NCBI GenBank assembly: GCA_964019335.1
Contig: OZ025715.1
Coordinates: 431,621-495,620, forward strand
From: Diplonema japonicum
Taxonomy: Eukaryota; Euglenozoa; Diplonemea; Diplonemida; Diplonemidae
Direction of reading: 5' to 3'
Length of the DNA stretch: 64,000 nucleotides
Shown here: positions 58,467 to 64,000 of the stretch, piece by piece
Numbering within the stretch: position 1 is the stretch's first letter
How the letters are laid out: the number at the start of each line of letters is the position of its first letter
The notes under the pieces: generated by a model
Database searches by the model: none
Seen by the model: the letters and a program-made list of their open reading frames with translations, nothing else
Told to the model about the DNA's origin: nothing
Made by a program: the position numbers and the translations under genes

Positions 58467-59662
58467 ATGACTATGACGAAGCACACTCCTGATGAGTACA
58501 ACATAAGGTCGGCGTCTAGGGGCAGGAGGTCCTCTTCACCCCAGCAGCAAAGCCCAAGGCACACATCACCCATGAGAAACTATGGACCCATTTCTGTACC
58601 AGCACTGCCAATCGCTAATGCGGATACTATGCGCACCCCAGTTGTTATTTCCGGGCAGCCTTTTAACGACCCTCAAGAGGTCAAGGCAGAACCATATGAC
58701 AAGTACAACTATGCCCTCAAAAGGAGGGAGCCATCTCCAAGGAGGTATGCCCACATTAAGTCCACATGTCCAAATCATCATGAACAACGACTTAGGTCTT
58801 CTTCCCCTCCGCAGCCACAGCCACCTGTGCCTGTACCCGTTCCTTTGCCTATGGCCGTCCCAAGGCCGTACCCGGACCCTCTGGGCATCTTGCCCCTTGG
58901 TGCAGCCGTATCTCCTATGTGGCCGTTATCAACAGCCCCTGATCCACAGGTCCAGTCACCTGCTGCCTACAAGAATACTGACTATGCTTCGAAGTATGAA
59001 GATGTTGAACATAAAATAAACCTTTTGCACAGGAGACAACACCCGAAGCAGCTTGGTTACAGTTCCCCTGTTAAAAAAGCACAGATTGGGCACAAGAAGT
59101 CAAAGAGCCAACCAAGGAAGTCCGAGCCCTTGCCACCACCTTCACCAAGCTGGGTAGCTTTTGCAGCACTGGCGGACGCGAATGGCATCAAGCCACATGA
59201 CATTGGGGTGTGGTCAATATCTAGTTTACTTCATCACAAACACAGCTGCTATTTTGGGACACTGTTGAACAGCTTTGTCTGCATTTTGGGATATACGACC
59301 CGATCGAAGTGGCGTCCATTCAGGAGGAATGGCGCAGAAGGCACACTGGTGACGACAACCCCCCTCCCATTGTTCCCCCTGACCCGGTGCCTCTCCCGAT
59401 TGACTTGCTCCCTCCACCGTCGCCTCCTCCTGCTCCTATTGTGCCAACTCTCCCTGTGGGGGTTGATCCTCTCTATGAGCACATTCCACTCCATGAGCCA
59501 TCTGACTATTCCCCGCCTCCTGCCGATTACGGTGCTGCCGTGGTGTACCCTTCCTCCTCCCCGATAGCCTCCCCTGTGAGATTGACTCCTAAGAAGAACA
59601 TGCCGAAAGGGAAGATCGACTGGGGTGCAAAGGCAAAAGTCGATACCGGTTTGAGACGTTGA
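58467..59662 (+). CDS. Proline-rich basic protein, unrecognised
   Basis: The clear intron is 59208-59245. A second candidate, 58745-58795 (GTATG...TTAG, 51 nt), leaves the frame open if kept. Products are 368 or 385 residues. The chain is rich in Pro, Ser, Arg and Tyr, with SPRR and SPVKK motifs and a run of alternating Pro/Val near base 58820. A short ordered stretch, WVAFAALADANGIKPHDIG joined to LLFWDTVEQLCLHFGI, sits two-thirds along. SP/KK motifs suggest kinase sites or DNA/microtubule contact. Function unknown. Confidence 0.68.
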
Positions 59663-59908
59663 AAGTAGGCCACACTGGCTGCTGTTAGCTGTTTGTATTG
59701 TACCACGTTTATTTGTTTTTGACACTTGTTTATTTTTTTTCAGTTATTTGAGTAGCTCGTCAGGTCCCGTAATATGACGAAAAACTTCGATACGGCACGG
59801 ACAGGGTAATTGGGTTGCCTGTTATCGACTTTGTTTCAATTCAAAAGTCGGGTGGCGCATGGCAGCTGACCGTGGGCTTGTCCTGGGGGGGCTCGCCAGC
59901 TGTTGAAG

Positions 59909-60285
59909 TCATGTCCATCCGAAGCTGAGCTCTTGCGTGTACTCCTGCTTGGTGCCTTTTCGTGCGAGGATATCTGCTGTCTCGTTTCCCTCCACCCCGC
60001 AGTGGCTGGGTATGTAGCAGCAGGTTATGCGGTTCCCTCTCTTCAGCAGCTCGTGCAGGTGGCTCCAGACCCTGTTCGTAATGCTTTCTGGTTGTCGTGC
60101 TGGCCCCTGCTTCAATTTCTGCAGACAAGACATCGAGTCTGTCAGGATGTTGATCTGCACATCGTTCTTTCCGGTTTTCAACAGCTGGATGAGTGCTTCC
60201 TCCATCGCCGTGAGTTCTGCTTGGAAGCTATCGCCTCCAAATGGACCAACGATTCTAAAGCTACAGTTTCTGTACTTTATTGGTC
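59909..60285 (-). pseudogene. RNase H domain remnant of a non-LTR retroelement
   Basis: Read on the minus strand, the frame gives GGDSFQAELTAMEEAL, then LTDSMSCLQKLK, a helix, and YIPSHCGVEGNETADILAR. These are the Glu, Asp and final Asp-containing motifs of retroelement RNase H. The first Asp motif is missing: the upstream sequence is out of frame with it. Downstream the frame ends in a stop soon after. No reverse transcriptase is in the window. This is a broken 3' part of an element in the opposite orientation to every gene here. Confidence 0.75.
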
Positions 60286-60433
60286 GTTCGTGTTCTGCTG
60301 GTGCCTGCCGCCTCTGCCTGGGTTGCCGCTGCGTCCGTCGTCCGTCGTCGCCGTCGTCCGGGGGGGTTGTTTTGCCCGTCGGCCTGCCCGCCGCTCAACG
60401 AAAGGATCCCCTCCCCCCCAACACACACTATAA

Positions 60434-60454
60434 AACAAAAAAAAAAAAAAAAAA
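60434..60454 (+). other. A-run before the AlkB open frame
   Basis: A near-continuous run of A directly precedes ATG 60455. It may be the poly(A) tail scar of an inserted element, or an A-rich leader. Confidence 0.4.
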
Positions 60455-61951
60455 ATGGATCCAAGACGACTCGCAGGAGGAGGTGACCGCAGCCGCAGCC
60501 GCAGCCCGCAGGAGCAAGCCCGCAGCCCGCAGCACACGGCGCCGAGACCCACCCAACCAGGCAATCTGGTTGGGCAGTATGAATCCCCACCCCCTAGATC
60601 CCCCCACCCCCCTTTAGAAAAAAAAAATAATAAAATAAAAAAATCACTAGCAGAGACCGCGGTTTTGACCGCCGCTGCTACAGCCACGGCCGCCCCAGCC
60701 GCCCTGAACGCCGCAGCCGACCCTGCCGCCCTGATCGCCGCAACTGAGACCGCCGCAGCCGCCCCTGCCGCAGCCACGACCGCCGCGACCACGACCCCTG
60801 CAGCCGACCCTGCTATTGTTGAAGAGGGAGGAAAAGAGGGAGAAAAAAAGGGGTGGGTACTGGTGTATGGTGAACACCCTCCCGGGTTGAGGACGGGCCC
60901 GGCCCCTGCCTTCCCGAAAGCCCTGCTTTCAGGAAAGTGGGAGGCCCTGTCTGGGAACTCAGGGAGGGAGACCCTCCAATACGGGTGCCGGTGGGAGGGG
61001 ACGAACGCCAAGGTGCGCCCCACCACGGGGATCCCAGGGGGGGCGGAGGGGTGGGTGAGGGAGGTGGCCGCCGCCGCAGGGCTCGAGGTGGTCCCCAACC
61101 AGGTACTTGTCAACAAGTACAAGTCTGGTTGTGGGATTGCCGCCCACAAGGACGACGCGAGGCTGGGACCGATTGTCCTAGTCCTCTCGTACGGAGCCGA
61201 GACCACAATGGTCATGAGGAGGGGGGACAGGGTGGCGAAATACCTGGTGCCCCCCTTCTCATGGGCATTGTTGGAAGGTGAAGCGAGACACCAGTGGACG
61301 CACCACATCCCGTCCGGGATGTCCACTGGTGTCAGGGTGTCGATCACCCTGCGTGCGGTAGGCCCCAAGCTCACCCGCACACCCCAGGAAGACCCATCCC
61401 CTGGGTTAACAGACGAACCCCCTTTTTTAGATCCCCTTTTTTGTGGGCAAGGGGGGGTGGCACTCCCAAGAGAGGATAGTGCCCCACCCGCCCCCTTTTT
61501 TTTTTTAGAACCCTCTTCGGAGGAAAACAGACCCTCTTCGGAGGAAAACAGAGAGAAAGGGGAAGAGGTGGCACTCCCGAGAGAGGGTGGTGCTCCTCCC
61601 CCCCATTTGTCCCCCCCTTTTTCATTTTTAGAGCCCTCTCCAGAGGAACCCTCCACGGAGGTAAAAAACAGACCCTCTTCGGAGGAAAACAGAGAGAGAG
61701 GGGAAGAGGTGGCACTCCCGAGAGAGGGTAGTGTTCCTCCCCCCCATTCGTCCCCCCCTTTTTCTTTTATAGAGCCCTCTCCAGAACCCTCCACGGAGGT
61801 GAAAAACAGACCCTCTTCGGAGGAAAAAAGGCAGAGGGAGAGACAGCACACCCGAGAGAAGGTAGTGCCCCTCCCTCTCTGCCCCCCATTTTTTCTGGAC
61901 CCTCTACGGAGGTGTACACCCTGGTCCCCAAGGGCCGGGGGCTTTTTTTGA
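60455..61951 (+). CDS. AlkB-like 2-oxoglutarate/Fe(II) dioxygenase encoded by a probable retroelement
   Basis: A 498-residue frame. An SR-rich start and an Ala/Thr-rich repeat stretch (about 70-130) precede an AlkB domain at about 130-310. The full catalytic set is present: iron ligands H231-x-D233 (AAHKDD) and H283 (WTHHI), and the 2-oxoglutarate arginines R294 and R300 (RVSITLR). The nucleotide-recognition side includes VLVLSYGAETTMV and LLEGEARHQW. AlkB enzymes remove alkyl groups from nucleic acids. The rest, from about 330, consists of three tandem units containing PSSEENR and VALPREG. Codon use and composition differ from the host genes. The frame probably continued into the next open frame before an indel near 61830-61850. 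Confidence 0.75.
   Translation: MDPRRLAGGGDRSRSRSPQEQARSPQHTAPRPTQPGNLVGQYESPPPRSPHPPLEKKNNKIKKSLAETAVLTAAATATAAPAALNAAADPAALIAATETAAAAPAAATTAATTTPAADPAIVEEGGKEGEKKGWVLVYGEHPPGLRTGPAPAFPKALLSGKWEALSGNSGRETLQYGCRWEGTNAKVRPTTGIPGGAEGWVREVAAAAGLEVVPNQVLVNKYKSGCGIAAHKDDARLGPIVLVLSYGAETTMVMRRGDRVAKYLVPPFSWALLEGEARHQWTHHIPSGMSTGVRVSITLRAVGPKLTRTPQEDPSPGLTDEPPFLDPLFCGQGGVALPREDSAPPAPFFFLEPSSEENRPSSEENREKGEEVALPREGGAPPPHLSPPFSFLEPSPEEPSTEVKNRPSSEENRERGEEVALPREGSVPPPHSSPPFSFIEPSPEPSTEVKNRPSSEEKRQRERQHTREKVVPLPLCPPFFLDPLRRCTPWSPRAGGFF
61440..61840 (+). repeat. Tandem ~130-bp repeats inside the AlkB frame
   Basis: Three units share GAGGTGGCACTCCC, CCCCCCTTTTTC and CCCTCTTCGGAGGAAAA blocks. The last unit is about 4 bases shorter, which moves the frame. 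Confidence 0.75.
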
Positions 61952-63432
61952 GGGTGGAAGGGAAAGAAAAAAAAAAAACAAACAAGGAGGAACCTTTTTT
62001 CTTTTCAAACAACCAGGGGGACCCAGCACCCACCCCCACTGCCCGCCAAGGTGTGGTTGGGGCGGAGGCTGCGGGCGACGTGAGAGCACCACTGCACACC
62101 CTTGTGAGAAGACAGAAAAGAGCCCCCTGGATTGCCATGGGTGGCAGGGAACCTAAGCCAGCGCCCAAGCGGAAGAAGAACAGGAGGAGGCACAGGAGCG
62201 AAACGGCCCTTCAGAGGCGTCGGGAGAAGAGGACCAAGGCGAGGGAGGGGGCGAGGGAGGCTGCCAGACAGGAGAAGAAAAGGCACCGTCGTGCGAGGAA
62301 AGAAGGGAGGAGGAGGGCCCGCAGAGAGGAACACGAGGCCGCCCTGGAACAGAAGCCAGATGACCCTGCAATGGGGCTGAAGCGGACCGAGGTGGGAACG
62401 CCTGGAGCCCAACCCCTGGCACCCAGAATCCCGGCACCTGGGGCTGCAACCGGCACAAGGAGGCACCGCAGACGGACGGGACACAGCAAGGAAGGGGTGA
62501 GATGGGAGCACCTGGGGGCGTGGGCCTGGGTCGCCCTGGTCTCCCTCTTGCTGATCCCAGGGGTGAGGCAGGTGCTGGGGGCGGGCATCGGGATGGCCCC
62601 CTCCTTCCTGCATGCGGCAGTGTTGTGGAAGAGGCCGGGGAGCGACAGGAGGACCACCCGCAGGTCAAGGGTACAGGTGGGGCCCCGAGGGGATGAATGG
62701 TCCGCCGGGGAGCTCGCTTGGCTAGCAGTAGGGGGCACTCTGGTGGGAAGCACTTCAGTTTGGATAGGGGGGCTGATGTCGCTCTGGGCCATGTCGGAAG
62801 TGATGGTGGGGAAAGCTGGTGCTGACCCGACCCAGAGATTCGGACCGGTAAAGCTGAGGAAGACAAGACGCGGATCGAGAGGTCACTACCTGCCGGTGTA
62901 CTTGGGCCCGCCTAGAAGCTCAAGACGCAGAAAAAAGAAGGAGGACGCCAAGCAAGCGGCGAAGGAACGAGCCGAGACGGAGGATAAGCTCTTTCAGGCC
63001 GAACACCTGGACCCCTTTGCGGACTTGACGCTGGCAGGGGACGCGTTGCAAGGAGGTGGTGACCCTCCCCCCATGGATTTGGATGATGAGCACACGGAGG
63101 CGCAGAAGGAGGGGGAAAAAGAAGGAACAGACAAACATCAATGCCGGATGGAAGGCTGCTCTTTCCGCACCAGTGTGGCAAGCTGTCTAGTTAAACACCT
63201 CAATGCGGTCCACCATCATTTTGTGAAACAAGAGCAGGCGAGGAACATGAAGGTGAACCTCTGTGGAACGTGTGCTGCGGCGTGCTCGTCGAACCAGACG
63301 CACTGTGCACTACACAGGCAGCGGAATCTGTGGAACCCCGACAAACAACCCAGGGCCGGCAAGTCAGTGGACGAGATCATGAAGAGCTTCAAGCTGACGA
63401 GGAGATCGACGAGATCCCGGAGAGCGTTCTGA
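61912..63432 (+). pseudogene. Downstream part of the same element: basic, C2H2-finger protein
   Basis: Up to 506 residues, in the frame one base away from the AlkB frame. Aligning the last 130-bp repeat to earlier units shows that an intact repeat would run straight into this frame, so the two were probably one polypeptide. It has a strongly basic first third (RRRHRSETALQRRREKR), two hydrophobic stretches (WVALVSLLLIPGV, LAWLAVGGTLVGSTSVWIGG) and a C2H2 finger (CRMEGCSFRTSVASCLVKHLNAVHHH). A Cys/His cluster (CGTCAAACSSNQTHCALH) follows. After the stop at 63432 the other frame continues with a further Cys-rich segment (CLVCRGCVWKGQGCHDEC) up to the tandem array. Gag-like first ORFs of non-LTR elements often have such fingers. 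Confidence 0.6.
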
Positions 63433-63534
63433 GGAGACTGGACCTCGAGAGGTGCCTGGTGTGCAGGGGCTGTGTGTGGAAGGGTCAGGGGTGCCACGAC
63501 GAGTGCAAAAAGGCGGTGCGAAGGGAAGGGGAAT

Positions 63535-64000
63535 CCGCAAACCCGCAAACCCGCAAACCCGCAAACCCGCAAACCCGCAAACCCGCAAACCCGCAAACCC
63601 GCAAACCCGCAAACCCGCAAACCCGCAAACCCGCAAACCCGCAAACCCGCAAACCCGCAAACCCGCAAACCCGCAAACCCGCAAACCCGCAAACCCGCAA
63701 ACCCGCAAACCCGCAAACCCGCAAACCCGCAAACCCGCAAACCCGCAAACCCGCAAACCCGCAAACCCGCAAACCCGCAAACCCGCAAACCCGCAAACCC
63801 GCAAACCCGCAAACCCGCAAACCCGCAAACCCGCAAACCCGCAAACCCGCAAACCCGCAAACCCGCAAACCCGCAAACCCGCAAACCCGCAAACCCGCAA
63901 ACCCGCAAACCCGCAAACCCGCAAACCCGCAAACCCGCAAACCCGCAAACCCGCAAACCCGCAAACCCGCAAACCCGCAAACCCGCAAACCCGCAAACCC
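63535..64000. repeat. (AAACCCGC)n tandem array, telomere-like, reaching the window edge
   Basis: About 58 nearly perfect copies of an 8-base unit; the G-rich complement is GCGGGTTT. The array is abrupt at its left end and still running at the right edge. The + strand is C-rich at the right side. A chromosome end at the right would have the G-rich strand here, so it is not a simple right-hand telomere. All six frames are open because 8 bases times 3 gives an 8-residue repeat without stops. Confidence 0.9.

Noticed and set aside
60277-61851. Minus-strand frame of 524 codons opposite AlkB
   Set aside because: It is the reverse of the AlkB repeats; catalytic residues exist only on the plus strand.
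63216-63996. Long minus-strand frames encoding an 8-residue repeat
   Set aside because: Any 8-bp tandem repeat without stops is open in all frames; these are products of the array.
63535-64000. CRISPR array
   Set aside because: Eight-base head-to-tail units without spacers in a eukaryotic context are a satellite or telomere-like array.

Overview
The window is nuclear DNA of a protist, not of a bacterium or virus. It carries 51 clear spliceosomal introns. They are 29-62 nt long, with one of 123 nt; about 45 begin GTAT and nearly all end CAG. Removing them joins neighbouring reading frames into sensible proteins with exact codon phase. The gene content is purely eukaryotic: the WAVE-complex subunit CYFIP, AP-4 epsilon, MSH2, TM9SF, a TIM17/22/23 protein, a MAP kinase, ALG2, a PA28-type proteasome activator and mitochondrial IF-2. 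All 24 host genes, counting two truncated adaptin copies, lie on the + strand. Many have a pyrimidine tract and an AG shortly before the ATG. This resembles polycistronic, trans-spliced genomes such as those of Euglenozoa, but the many cis-introns and a CYFIP gene argue against a trypanosomatid. I do not assign a species.

Layout. 1-8.0 kb: 3' part of CYFIP, mitochondrial IF-2 with an embedded CCCH finger, and an unrecognised SR-rich protein. 8.4-14.8 kb: three tandem AP-4 epsilon genes, two of them truncated at almost the same point, followed by a complete six-intron gene; palindromic foldback elements lie between copies 2 and 3. 15.9-28 kb: an SH3-like/Gln-Pro-rich protein, MSH2, a TIM17/22/23-family protein, a TM9SF protein and a MAP kinase with a PDZ-like insert. 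28.2-36.1 kb: a 2,089-residue LRR/coiled-coil/cadherin-like-repeat protein and a THH1/TOM1-like seven-helix protein. 36.4-42.1 kb: a GC-rich intronless purple acid phosphatase, a CCCH-RRM protein and a small mitochondrial-looking coiled-coil protein. 42.6-51.6 kb: a 1,934-residue TPR/IQ protein and a GNAT-domain protein. 51.7-59.7 kb: PA28-like, ALG2, CCCH-MYND, a small secretory protein, a RecA/RAD51-like ATPase and a proline-rich protein.

From 59.8 kb the character changes. A minus-strand RNase H remnant of a retroelement abuts a plus-strand element. That element encodes a complete AlkB-type 2-oxoglutarate/Fe(II) dioxygenase domain and then a basic protein with a C2H2 finger in another frame. 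It breaks into a nearly perfect (AAACCCGC)n array that runs to the window edge. The array looks telomere-like, but its orientation is opposite to that of a right-hand chromosome end.

The host genes do not form one pathway. They are a housekeeping mix: actin regulation, mitochondrial translation and import, vesicle coats, mismatch repair, glycosylation and proteasome activation. Most promising for novelty are the AlkB-bearing element and its repeat array, the truncated adaptin series, and the domain insertions in IF-2 and the MAP kinase.
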